Assembly (NCBI GenBank): GCA_900763175.1
Contig: CAAFJI010000015.1
Span: 1 to 8,371 of the forward strand
Length of the DNA: 8,371 bases
Source: Lachnospiraceae bacterium
GTDB taxonomy: Bacteria; Bacillota; Clostridia; Lachnospirales; Lachnospiraceae
Direction: 5' to 3'
Made by a program: the position numbers and the translations under genes
Shown here: piece by piece, positions 1-7,504 of the stretch
How the letters are laid out: the number at the start of each line of letters is the position of its first letter
How positions within the stretch are numbered: position 1 is the stretch's first letter
Notes under the pieces: model-generated
The model's database searches: none
Told to the model about the DNA's origin: nothing
The model's input: the letters and a program-made list of their open reading frames with translations, nothing else

Positions 1-36
1 GAAACGACAGGTAGTGGTCAGACGGAGGAAGTGTAA
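1..36 (+). CDS. C-terminal end of an upstream gene (partial)
   Basis: Reading from base 1 gives eleven residues, ETTGSGQTEEV, followed by TAA at 34-36. The Thr/Gly/Glu-rich composition resembles the acidic linkers and tails of the surface proteins downstream. The next gene's Shine-Dalgarno GGAGGA (24-29) lies inside these codons, an arrangement typical of genes packed in an operon. Eleven codons are too few to identify a product, and the frame choice is uncertain because the other frames are also open over this short stretch. Confidence 0.35.
   Translation, partial: ETTGSGQTEEV
24..29 (+). promoter_or_regulatory. Shine-Dalgarno GGAGGA before GTG 37
   Basis: GGAGGA sits 7 nt before GTG 37-39, which directly follows the TAA at 34-36. 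This spacing suggests initiation here rather than at ATG 408. The GTG frame reads V-I-E-D-G-N-F, which matches the middle of a zinc ribbon but must shift by -1 near 55-58 to join the long downstream frame. Confidence 0.45.
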
Positions 37-101
37 GTGATTGAGGACGGGAATTTTGTAAGGACTGTGGAGTACGTATCCCGCCCAAAAATCAAAAGAA
101 G
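25..101 (+). other. Damaged zinc-ribbon module at the start of the TPR protein
   Basis: Pieces of one zinc ribbon appear in three frames in the right order: R-K-C-K (26-37, frame 2), V-I-E-D-G-N-F (37-57, frame 1) and F-C-K-D-C-G (54-71, frame 0). An intact ribbon of this type reads C-x2-C-G-x-(8 to 10)-F-C-x2-C-G, as in the gene at 5331. The second CxxC pair survives, while the first is reduced to one Cys in a frame ending at TGA 38-40. One missing T in the run at 54-57 would restore continuity between frames 1 and 0. This is a hand reading and depends on the run length being correct. Confidence 0.5.
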
Positions 102-3100
102 GTAAAGAAGCAGGTAATCCTTCCGGTAGGGGTTGCCTGTGTTTGCGGAGCAGTAGTTCTTTCTACAATTCTGCTCACAAATCCTCAGGAAACTTCCGCT
201 GGCAAACTGGAAAAAAAGATAGAAGCCGGAAACCGTTACCTGCAGCAGGCTGACTATGAAAAAGCAGAAGTTGCTTTTAACGAAGCACTCAGTATTGATG
301 AAAAATCCTCTGATGCAGCTCTTGGACTTGCAAAAGTCTGCAATGAGAAAAAGAATCCGGAGGGTGCGATCAAATATCTGGAGCTTGCAACGGATAATCT
401 GGAAGAAATGAAACCTGACCAGGTAGACAAGAAAGAAGAGAAGGATTGGGAGAAGAAATCTGAGGAATATAAACAGACCTTTGAAGATACCAATCGCTTA
501 TTCCTGGAAAAAGGAAATACAAAACAGGCTGAATATGTTCAGCAGAGACAGCAAAAAGCGCAGCAAACCTTCCAGGTGATTCAGACTGTCAAAACAGAGG
601 AATATTCCCAGGCTCCAGAATATAAAGGAAAGACTATCGGGGATATTGAGGAAATGACGATCATGACAGATCCTGCAGAGGAGACAGGAAGTCAGAATAA
701 GAAAGAAAAAGATACGAAAGCAGGAGGCTCCTCTAAGAAAAATGGTGACAGTTCCTCAAAGGAAACGTCACCTACCCCTACCAAAACAGAGGAAAGTGGA
801 ATATTAGACGGAGGGGAGGATTCTGGCGAAACAGAGGATCTTATAGATTCAGACTCTCCGATTTCAGCAAGTGTCACACCAGAAGGCGAAAATGCCGGAG
901 ATGTGCCAGGAAGCAAAACTGACGAAAATACATCAGATAGTGAGAATGGTGGAGATGCGTCAGGCCGTGAAATTGCTACAGATACCTCTGAGAATGCAGG
1001 TGGTAATGGAGATACCACACCGGAACAGTCCCTTCCACAGCCTCCGGAGGATCTTTTAAATGCCTATGTGCAGAATGAAATTCTGGGGGCTGCACCCTTG
1101 CTGACAAGCCAGACCTGGACTTATGATTTTGAGCAGTCTAATATCCAGGGCTTTTCCGGTAATCTCGCTTATCATATCGCAGATCTGGATGGAGACGAAG
1201 AACCGGAATTATTGCTGGTAAAAACAGAGAATGGGCAGATGATCCTTGATATTTACCGTGCTGTAGACGGAAATGTGGTATTGTCTGCTTCTGCAACAGG
1301 AAATTACAATGGTTTTGCAGGAGCTTCTCTGGACAGAACCAGTGGAATGTCACAGCTATGCTTCTTGAAAGATAATGGAGGCACTTACAGCATCGGAATT
1401 GTTACCTACAGCTTTGGAAACCTGGATGCTGAGGGAAATCCATCTGTGTATACAGGAGTAGAATTGTATAATCTGAATGGGGATTCCCTTGATCGGGCAG
1501 CAGTAACACTTTGGGATGGAATCCAGGTTGTTACAGACTTTGACTTAAATACGCTAAGCTCAGAAGGGAAAACAGCCTTTCTCTCCTATCTGAATCAGTT
1601 TGGCCTTGATGGAAGCTGGATCGTGGAAAATGCAGATGCACTTACAGCCATGGATTTTGCAAATAATCAGACACAGGATATTGCCGCAGTTCCAGATCCT
1701 TTAAAAGAAGGTCTTGCAGCAAAGGAAAGCACTGTGGTGACAGATCTTGCATATATGAATGGATTAAGAGTTCAGGGAAGCACTGAAATGACAGTGAATA
1801 TTCTGGACCATCCAGCTGCAGAGCAGTTTGCCCAGGCTTATCAGCAGCCACCGATTCAGGAGCCGGCAGCAGATGAGATACCGGATAAAATGGATGCGGT
1901 GGAGCTTGATGGAGAAGAGGGGGCAGAGGTATCAACTTCCGAAAACGAGAGCAGTGAGCAAACGGAAGAACAGCCGGAAAATGCAGAAGCGGTACAATCT
2001 GAAGAAAATCAGACCAACGAGGCAGGAACAGAAGAAACAGTGGAAGAAGAGAGTCCGTCAGAAACAGAATCTGGGGATCAGACAGAGCAGCAGATGACAG
2101 ATTTGGGCATACCGGCTGCAACAGAGGATGGAACCTATACGGCAGAGCCTCAGCCGGAGACATCAGAAGGTCAGGAAGCACCAGCAGATAATGGAGCCAA
2201 CGGTGAAATTGTGACACCAGCAGATGAAAATCCCGCATCGGAAGAACCGGCATCGGAAAATCCGGCAGAAACTGGAAGTGTTGAAAATGAAGATCTGGCC
2301 CAGCAGGCAGAAGAAGGAACAGAAACGGTACCGGAAGATGCAGAGCCAGAGATCCTTTCTCCAGACGAACTGTTATCCGCCTATGCAGAACAGGGAATTT
2401 TAACAGCTTGTCCACAGCTTGCGTCACAGTCTTATGCTTACGACTTTGGAATGGGAAATGTTCAGGGCGCAGATGGAGTCCTTGGAATCCACAAGACAGA
2501 TCTGAACGGAGATGGAATGCCGGAACTGCTGGTAATACGTTCCCAGTCCGGACAGATGGTATGGGATATTTACCAGGTAACAGATAATATGGTAACACTG
2601 GCTTCCTCCACAACACCGAGATGCACCAGTCTTGGAAATGCCATGGAAGAAGAAAATTATAAAATGACCCAGGTTTGCTTTTTGAAAGATAATGGTGGAA
2701 GTTTCAGTATTGGAATTGCTTCCAGCTATTATGGCGTTAACGAGGGGGACGGAAATCCTTCTGTATGCACAAATCTGGAATTATATAACTGGTCTGGCGT
2801 AAACTGTGATCTGGTAAATGCAGTGACCATTTTAAATGGAAGTACTGTATATACAAATAACGACAAAGCCACTGCCCAGGAGGGTAGAAAAGACAGCTTC
2901 ATGGCACAGCTGAGTACCATGGGGCTTAACGGTGGATGGATTGCAGAAAGTGCAGATCCTCTTCTGGAAATGAACCTTCCGGAGAATCCAGAGCAGGATA
3001 TGTCTGGTGTGCCAGATCCTTTAAGCACAGGTCTTTCTTCTCGGGAAAGCGGCGTACAGGACCTTGCTATTCTGGAAGGAAATATGTCAGCTGGCAGTGG

Positions 3101-3140
3101 AAGCATGAATATCAGTGTGCAAAATAATACAACTTATTAA
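37..3140 (+). CDS. TPR membrane protein with two tandem DxDGD ectodomains; N-terminus frame-broken
   Basis: The long frame is open from 45 to the TAA at 3138-3140 (1031 codons). Its first ATG, at 408, would discard clear protein features. Before 408 the frame encodes a zinc-ribbon half (FCKDCG, about 54-71), a basic stretch, a hydrophobic TM helix (about 114-179) and TPR units (about 201-410). No ATG, GTG or TTG exists in this frame between 45 and 408, while GTG 37 with GGAGGA is one frame away, so the 5' end looks frameshifted. After the TPRs come an acidic Ser/Thr/Glu linker (about 642-1040), ectodomain A (about 1041-1808), a second Glu-rich linker of about 180 residues, and ectodomain B (about 2358-3122). 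Both ectodomains carry an FG-GAP/VCBS- or EF-loop-like motif, DLDGDEEPELLL or DLNGDGMPELLV. The expected topology is N-terminus inside and ectodomains outside. The kinase gene follows after 12 nt, suggesting a shared mRNA and a sensor or partner role (inference). The family is not recognised by name. Confidence 0.85.
1041..1808 (+). repeat. Tandem ectodomain copy A (~256 residues)
   Basis: This is the first of two related ectodomains within the TPR protein. Landmarks are PPEDLLNAY at the start, DLDGDEEPELLL (candidate metal-binding loop), QLCFLKDNGGTYSIGI, NPSVYTGVELYN, GLDGSWIVENAD and VPDPLKEGL. Copy B carries each of these in the same order and at similar spacing, which marks an internal duplication rather than chance similarity. 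Confidence 0.85.
2358..3122 (+). repeat. Tandem ectodomain copy B (~255 residues)
   Basis: This is the second copy of the duplicated ectodomain, close to the C-terminus. Matching landmarks are SPDELLSAY, DLNGDGMPELLV, QVCFLKDNGGSFSIGI, NPSVCTNLELYN, GLNGGWIAESAD and VPDPLSTGL. The copies are clearly diverged at protein level, so the duplication is not recent. Copy B has extra Cys residues (TACPQ, PRCT, PSVCT, VNCD) that copy A lacks at those places. Confidence 0.85.
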
Positions 3141-3152
3141 GGATGACAGGAA

Positions 3153-5189
3153 ATGCTGGAAAGTAATGGAACATACCAGATAATTGGAAAAATAGGCAGT
3201 GGAAACAGCGGTGATATCTACAAAGCTTATCATAGGAATCTGGGAAAATATGTGGTACTGAAAAAAATAAAATCCAATGTAAAGGATTTTGTAAATGTCC
3301 GTGCAGAGGCAGACCTTTTGAAAAATCTGAGACATTCCGGACTTCCCCAGGTTTTGGATTTTCTGAATGTCGATGGAGACATTTATACGGTAATGGATTT
3401 TATTGCCGGAAATTCCTTTAAGCAATATTTAGATGCAGGACGCATTTTTCCGGAAAAATCCGTTCAGATCTGGATGAAACAGATTTGTGCGGTGCTTTGT
3501 TATCTTCATGGCCAGAAGCCGCCTATTGTTCATGGAGACCTGAAGCCGGGAAATATTATGCTTATGCCAGATGGAAATATCTGTGTGATCGATTTTAATA
3601 TCTCAGCAACTTTGGAGGGCGGTGCTGCCTGGATCCCGGGATATACACCAGGCTACGCACCTCCGGAACAGATCAATGCTTTTTTTTACAATAAAAAAGA
3701 GCCGGATCCTTCCAGGTGGATGTGTATTGACACTCGTTCCGATATTTACAGTATGGGAGCAACTATTTTTCATATTTTAACTGGATGGAGACCGGAACTG
3801 GCTGAAAACGGCAGAGCAGTAGATATTCGTGCCACCGGACTTAAAATGAATGATGTATTTGCTGATATTATTATGAAATGTCTGGAGCCGGACCCTGCCA
3901 GACGTTATCAGACAGCAGAAGAGGTTCTGAACGATCTGGAGAATATAGAGAAAAAGGATAGGCGCTATAAAGCACTGGTAGCGAGGCAGCGGCTTTCCTA
4001 TGGAGCTGTGATTCTCAGTACTGCTATATTTGCCGGGCTTGCCGCCTTTGGCTATATCCAGATCGGAAAAGATAAAACGGCAAGTTATGAAAGGCTGGTG
4101 CAGGAAGAGACAAATTATGTGGCGGAAAAAGAGTATGACAAAAGTGAATCCTGTTATCAGGAAGCGGTAAGTATTTATCCGGACAGGATCGATGCTTATT
4201 ATCAGAAAGCTCTTGCCCTGACCCAGCAAAGGCGTTATGAGGATTGTGTCAGCTTTATCACTTCCCAGGTTCTATCGAACAGCAAACTGGCCAGCAAGTC
4301 AGACGGAATGGACGCCATTTACAGTATGCTGGGAGATGCTTACGAGGAGCTGGAGGATTACGAAAATGCGGCTGACTGTTATGGTAAAGCCATTTCCATT
4401 TCTCCAATGGAAAGCTCTTATTATCGAAATTACGCCATTATCCTTGCACGGGGCGGCAATGAGGAGAAGGCAGAAAAGATTCTGAAGGAAGCCAGAGAGC
4501 AGGGAATGGATTCTGTTTCTGGGAATTATGTAGAAGGAGAAATTCTTTTTGGCTCCGGGAAGTATGAAGAGGCGAAGGAGATTTTTCTGGATTGTATCAG
4601 TGAAAGTGATGATACCGATATCCGGATGCGTTCCTATCTGATGGCTGCGAAGTCTATGGAAAACCTGGATTCCAGTGCCAGCCAAAAAGAGCAGATGGCA
4701 GAGCTTCTGGAACAGGCAAGAGGTACCCTTCCCAAGGAGAGCAATATCGGAATTTTGGAAAAGCTGGCTCAGGTATATAGTGATCTTGGAAATATGCAAA
4801 ATGATTCTGCATATTATGAAAAGGCGATTTCTGTTTTTGAGCAGATTGAAAGCCAGGGAATGGAAGATTATGAGACAGAGTACAATCTTTCCACCTTGTA
4901 CCAGAATATGCAGGAGTATGGAAAGGCAGCAGAAATCCTCTCTCATCTTCTGGAGGATTACGGGGAGAATTATCGTACCTATAAGGCTCTTTCTTTCCTG
5001 GAGGTAGCCAAACAGAGTGCCATGCCAAAGGAAAGCAGAAATTACGAAAAGTTTGCCGAATATTATAAAAAAGCCCAGGAACTATATCAGGACCAGTTGG
5101 AAAATAATGTAAATGATATAGAAATGCAGCGCCTTCAGGAATTATATGGTCAGGCCGTGCAGAATGGCTGGCTGGAGCAGGAGGAATGA
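3153..5189 (+). CDS. Transmembrane Ser/Thr protein kinase with extracellular TPR array
   Basis: The protein is 678 residues. The kinase domain spans about 8-265: glycine loop GSGNSG (15-20), Lys37 in VVLKK as the ATP-anchoring lysine, Glu52 as the likely helix-C glutamate, catalytic loop VHGDLKPGN (126-134, Asp129, Lys131, Asn134), metal-binding Asp147 in an unusual DFN, an APPEQ segment (169-173) and DTRSDIYSMG (193-202). The catalytic residues are present, so activity is expected. HGD replaces HRD, making it a non-RD kinase, and DFN replaces DFG. A TM helix lies at about 281-304. From about 309 to 648 there are roughly eight degenerate TPR helix pairs, placed outside the cell if the kinase is inside. 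The start is ATG 3153, with AAGGA (3139-3143) overlapping the previous stop and spaced 9 nt. Phosphorylation of the neighbouring membrane proteins' cytoplasmic parts is an inference. There are no PASTA repeats, so it is not a PrkC/PknB orthologue. Confidence 0.93.
   Translation: MLESNGTYQIIGKIGSGNSGDIYKAYHRNLGKYVVLKKIKSNVKDFVNVRAEADLLKNLRHSGLPQVLDFLNVDGDIYTVMDFIAGNSFKQYLDAGRIFPEKSVQIWMKQICAVLCYLHGQKPPIVHGDLKPGNIMLMPDGNICVIDFNISATLEGGAAWIPGYTPGYAPPEQINAFFYNKKEPDPSRWMCIDTRSDIYSMGATIFHILTGWRPELAENGRAVDIRATGLKMNDVFADIIMKCLEPDPARRYQTAEEVLNDLENIEKKDRRYKALVARQRLSYGAVILSTAIFAGLAAFGYIQIGKDKTASYERLVQEETNYVAEKEYDKSESCYQEAVSIYPDRIDAYYQKALALTQQRRYEDCVSFITSQVLSNSKLASKSDGMDAIYSMLGDAYEELEDYENAADCYGKAISISPMESSYYRNYAIILARGGNEEKAEKILKEAREQGMDSVSGNYVEGEILFGSGKYEEAKEIFLDCISESDDTDIRMRSYLMAAKSMENLDSSASQKEQMAELLEQARGTLPKESNIGILEKLAQVYSDLGNMQNDSAYYEKAISVFEQIESQGMEDYETEYNLSTLYQNMQEYGKAAEILSHLLEDYGENYRTYKALSFLEVAKQSAMPKESRNYEKFAEYYKKAQELYQDQLENNVNDIEMQRLQELYGQAVQNGWLEQEE
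5179..5184 (+). promoter_or_regulatory. Shine-Dalgarno AGGAGG for the 47-residue gene
   Basis: A perfect AGGAGG lies in the last codons of the kinase gene, 6 nt before ATG 5191. It selects 5191 as the start of the small gene over the in-frame ATG at 5146, which would place 15 extra residues inside the kinase gene with no comparable site. Confidence 0.75.
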
Positions 5190-5190
5190 T

Positions 5191-5334
5191 ATGGGAATGA
5201 TTATGCTCATCGCAGGAGCTGCAGGGATGTTTTTTTGTATTGTCCTGCTGTGTGTTCTGCCGCATATTTTTGAAAAACAGAGGAAAAAGCTGCTTGGGAG
5301 GATAAGCAGGGAAAGAGAAGGAAAAAGCGTATGA
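5191..5334 (+). CDS. Small single-pass membrane peptide (47 aa)
   Basis: The 47-residue protein has a hydrophobic segment at about residues 3-27 (IMLIAGAAGMFFCIVLL and following) and a strongly basic tail (EKQRKKLLGRISREREGKSV). By the positive-inside rule the tail should be cytosolic and the N-terminus outside. The gene starts 1 nt after the kinase stop with a perfect AGGAGG, and its TGA overlaps the next ATG in ATGA (5331-5334). It is therefore translationally coupled on both sides, which argues that it is a real gene. No family is recognised. A regulator or assembly partner of the kinase or of the next membrane protein is a reasonable guess, unsupported by any motif. Confidence 0.75.
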   Translation: MGMIMLIAGAAGMFFCIVLLCVLPHIFEKQRKKLLGRISREREGKSV

Positions 5335-7415
5335 AAAAGTGCCCACAGTGTGGAAGAGACTTCCCGGATGGGAATAAATTCTGCAGTGTCTGCGGAAGTA
5401 AGCTGCCGGATATACAGGGGATGAACCGGCAGAGTAAAGGGAATCCTGGAAAAACAGGTCAGTCAGGAGAGGGTCAGCAGAAAAATTATGGGAATTCAGG
5501 TTATGGTCAGCCGGAGAACTATGGGAGCCATAATTGCGGCCAGCCGGGAGCCTATGGAAATCGGAACGATAGCCGACCGGAAAATTACAGAAATTCCATC
5601 TATGGTCCTCAGGGAGAAATGAATCAGGGCTATCAGCAGCCTGCGCAGGCAAATTTCAATTATGAGAATCAGCTTCAGCACGGCTACCCGGTAAAGCCGC
5701 CGAAGAAAAAATTTAGCCTTATTGGAAAAATCGGGATAGCAGTTATGGCAGTAGCTGTTGTGGTGCTTGTTGGAAGTGTGGCATTGGGGCTTATAGGTTC
5801 CGGAAGTGCGGAAGACATTGCCTATCTATCTGGTGGCCGCTATTATTCTTTAAAAGATGCAAAGAAAAATGAAACTACAATTATTCCTTCTAGTTATATG
5901 GAAGATGATGCTTTTTCTACCATGCTGCAGTTTTCCCCTGATGGAAAATATGTTTATTATCTTGGTTCCTACGATAGCTATGATGGTACAGGAGAACTGT
6001 GGAAATGTGAGTACAAAAAGCTTGGAAACAATTCTTCTAAAAATGAAAAATACTGCGAAAAGATTGATTCCAATGTTAAGGGTGGTTTTTTCGTGGCAGG
6101 CGATGACAGCGTTGTATATACTACTGGAAGCGATGAGTTAAAGTATTTTAATGGAAAAAATACATATTATTTTGCGGATGTTTCTTATTTCTATAGCATA
6201 AAAGGTGATAACAGAATCGCATATGAAATCGAAAATCCTGACTCTGGTTATAGTTTATATGGTATTGATCTGAAAAATCCAGATGAAAAGATTCTGCTGG
6301 CAGATGGCTATAGTACCTGTTACAACATTCTGGATTTTGAAAATTTTTATTATGGGGTATCTATGGATGATGTAAATGGAGATTATGATGACGATGAAAT
6401 GGCCATTTATGCAACTGGTTTCGGAAAAGAACCTGAGAAAGTCGGGCAGGGATCATACGATACCTGTTATTGCAACGGAGAATCAGCCTACCAGCTTGAG
6501 GAAACTGGTATTGAGGTGAAGGCATCTGATTTATTTCAAATAAGCGGTTTAAGTGCAGATGAGTTTTCTATATTAGAATCTGATCTTGTAGGGGACATGA
6601 CTTATAAGACTTTATATGCATATAAAGATGGAAAGCGCTCTGTGATCAGTGACAGGGTTATGGAAGGAGTCAAAACTGGAAATAGTATATTTTATATTGA
6701 AGGAAATCAGATGGTAATGCCAAGGAATGGTATGAATACGGATGATCTGTTATATGCACTTGAGAATAATATTGAAGAGATGCTTTTTGATTCATGCGTA
6801 TTTGTCTATTCACCCGTTACCGGAAAGAGTGTGCAGTTTACTTACGCTACCTATCGGTCTGTAAATGAGATAATGGATAATATCTACGATGCAAGTTTTT
6901 ATATAACGGAAACGGATGCTGCGATTTATTATGATGGAAAAGTGTACATCGCTAAGATAGAAGATGATAAAATCCAGTCATTTTCTTTGCTTGCAGATAA
7001 CTCCTGGATATCTGAAAGTGACAGTTCAACGATTTACTATGTGAATAATTCACGTACGGAAGGCGAGAATAGCTGTTACGATGTATATACCTATGAAAAT
7101 GGTGAAAGCAGATATCTTGTTATGAATGCTTTGGACGGAAATTATAATCGCTATAAAGACAACAGTGAGCTTGCTTACACAGATTATGAAGAGGGTCAGG
7201 GCTATACAGCGACATTTTGTGATAAAGAAGGAAATTCTTATGAGGTTGGAAAAGGTTATAACTTTGTCCGTGTAGGTGAGTCAAGATTTCTGTATCAGAA
7301 CAATGGAGATTTGTGGCTAAGTGAAAAAGGCGAAAGCAACCTGGTGGCTCGTGACGTAGATGTTTTCTGGAATAAAGATTCTATGGAATTAAATTATAGC
7401 GGGTTATATTATTAG
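5331..7415 (+). CDS. Zinc-ribbon membrane protein with Q/N/G/Y repeats and propeller-like ectodomain
   Basis: The protein is 694 residues. It begins with an intact zinc ribbon, Cys4-x2-Cys7 and Cys18-x2-Cys21 (KCPQCG, FCSVCG). Next comes a low-complexity Q/N/G/Y-rich linker (about 30-120) with an 11-residue repeat, a basic KPPKKK stop, and a TM helix at about 129-155. An ectodomain of about 540 residues follows, rich in Tyr, Asp and Ser. Strand-like motifs such as FSPDGKYVYYLGS, SVVYTTGSDELKYF and AIYYDGKVYIAKI resemble TolB/WD40-like or DUF5050-type propeller blades (tentative). No catalytic motif is visible. The expected topology is ribbon and linker inside, ectodomain outside. The start is fixed by GAAGGA (5317-5322, 8 nt away) and the 4-nt overlap with the small gene. 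It is the last gene before the hairpin at 7436. A role as sensor or partner of the kinase is inferred from position and shared architecture. Confidence 0.9.
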   Translation: MKKCPQCGRDFPDGNKFCSVCGSKLPDIQGMNRQSKGNPGKTGQSGEGQQKNYGNSGYGQPENYGSHNCGQPGAYGNRNDSRPENYRNSIYGPQGEMNQGYQQPAQANFNYENQLQHGYPVKPPKKKFSLIGKIGIAVMAVAVVVLVGSVALGLIGSGSAEDIAYLSGGRYYSLKDAKKNETTIIPSSYMEDDAFSTMLQFSPDGKYVYYLGSYDSYDGTGELWKCEYKKLGNNSSKNEKYCEKIDSNVKGGFFVAGDDSVVYTTGSDELKYFNGKNTYYFADVSYFYSIKGDNRIAYEIENPDSGYSLYGIDLKNPDEKILLADGYSTCYNILDFENFYYGVSMDDVNGDYDDDEMAIYATGFGKEPEKVGQGSYDTCYCNGESAYQLEETGIEVKASDLFQISGLSADEFSILESDLVGDMTYKTLYAYKDGKRSVISDRVMEGVKTGNSIFYIEGNQMVMPRNGMNTDDLLYALENNIEEMLFDSCVFVYSPVTGKSVQFTYATYRSVNEIMDNIYDASFYITETDAAIYYDGKVYIAKIEDDKIQSFSLLADNSWISESDSSTIYYVNNSRTEGENSCYDVYTYENGESRYLVMNALDGNYNRYKDNSELAYTDYEEGQGYTATFCDKEGNSYEVGKGYNFVRVGESRFLYQNNGDLWLSEKGESNLVARDVDVFWNKDSMELNYSGLYY
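5472..5633 (+). repeat. Degenerate 33-bp (11-residue) tandem repeat, about five units
   Basis: Residues 48-101 of the zinc-ribbon protein fall into units of 11: GQQKNYGNSGY, GQPENYGSHNC, GQPGAYGNRND, SRPENYRNSIY and a shortened GPQGEMNQGY. The consensus is G-Q-P-E-N-Y-G-N-x-x-Y. It lies on the predicted cytoplasmic side, between the zinc ribbon and the TM helix. Confidence 0.8.
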
Positions 7416-7435
7416 AATGAGAATAGGGTATGAAA

Positions 7436-7463
7436 ATGGGGCAAAAAGTAATTTTTGCCCCAT
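7436..7463 (+). terminator. Perfect 12-bp hairpin after the kinase operon, possible terminator
   Basis: ATGGGGCAAAAA (7436-7447) pairs perfectly with TTTTTGCCCCAT (7452-7463) around a GTAA loop. It lies 20 nt after the stop of the zinc-ribbon gene. The position fits transcription termination or 3'-end protection of the mRNA. However, no T-tract follows the stem on either strand, because the T run is inside the stem, so this is not a textbook intrinsic terminator. Confidence 0.45.
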
Positions 7464-7504
7464 AGCTGTATAGCGGCTGAAATAAAGTGCCACAGGGGGG
7501 GAGC

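Noticed and set aside
1642..2616. 324-codon open frame on the minus strand
   Set aside because: It is antisense to the acidic linker and ectodomains A and B of the TPR protein. Its Leu/Pro/His-rich translation is the mirror of Glu/Gln/Ala-rich codons and shows no domain features.
3153..5189. Kinase as a pseudokinase or a PASTA-type PrkC/PknB
   Set aside because: Lys37, Asp129, Asn134 and Asp147 are all present, so loss of activity is not indicated. The C-terminal half is TPR rather than PASTA repeats.
5146..5190. Longer 62-codon form of the small membrane gene starting at ATG 5146
   Set aside because: It overlaps the kinase 3' end and has no good ribosome site, whereas ATG 5191 has AGGAGG 6 nt upstream and begins right at the hydrophobic segment.
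4654..5652. 332-codon open frame on the minus strand spanning three genes
   Set aside because: It crosses the boundaries of the kinase, the small membrane gene and the zinc-ribbon gene, all of which have clear motifs and Shine-Dalgarno sites on the + strand. The minus translation is low-complexity and unlike any family.
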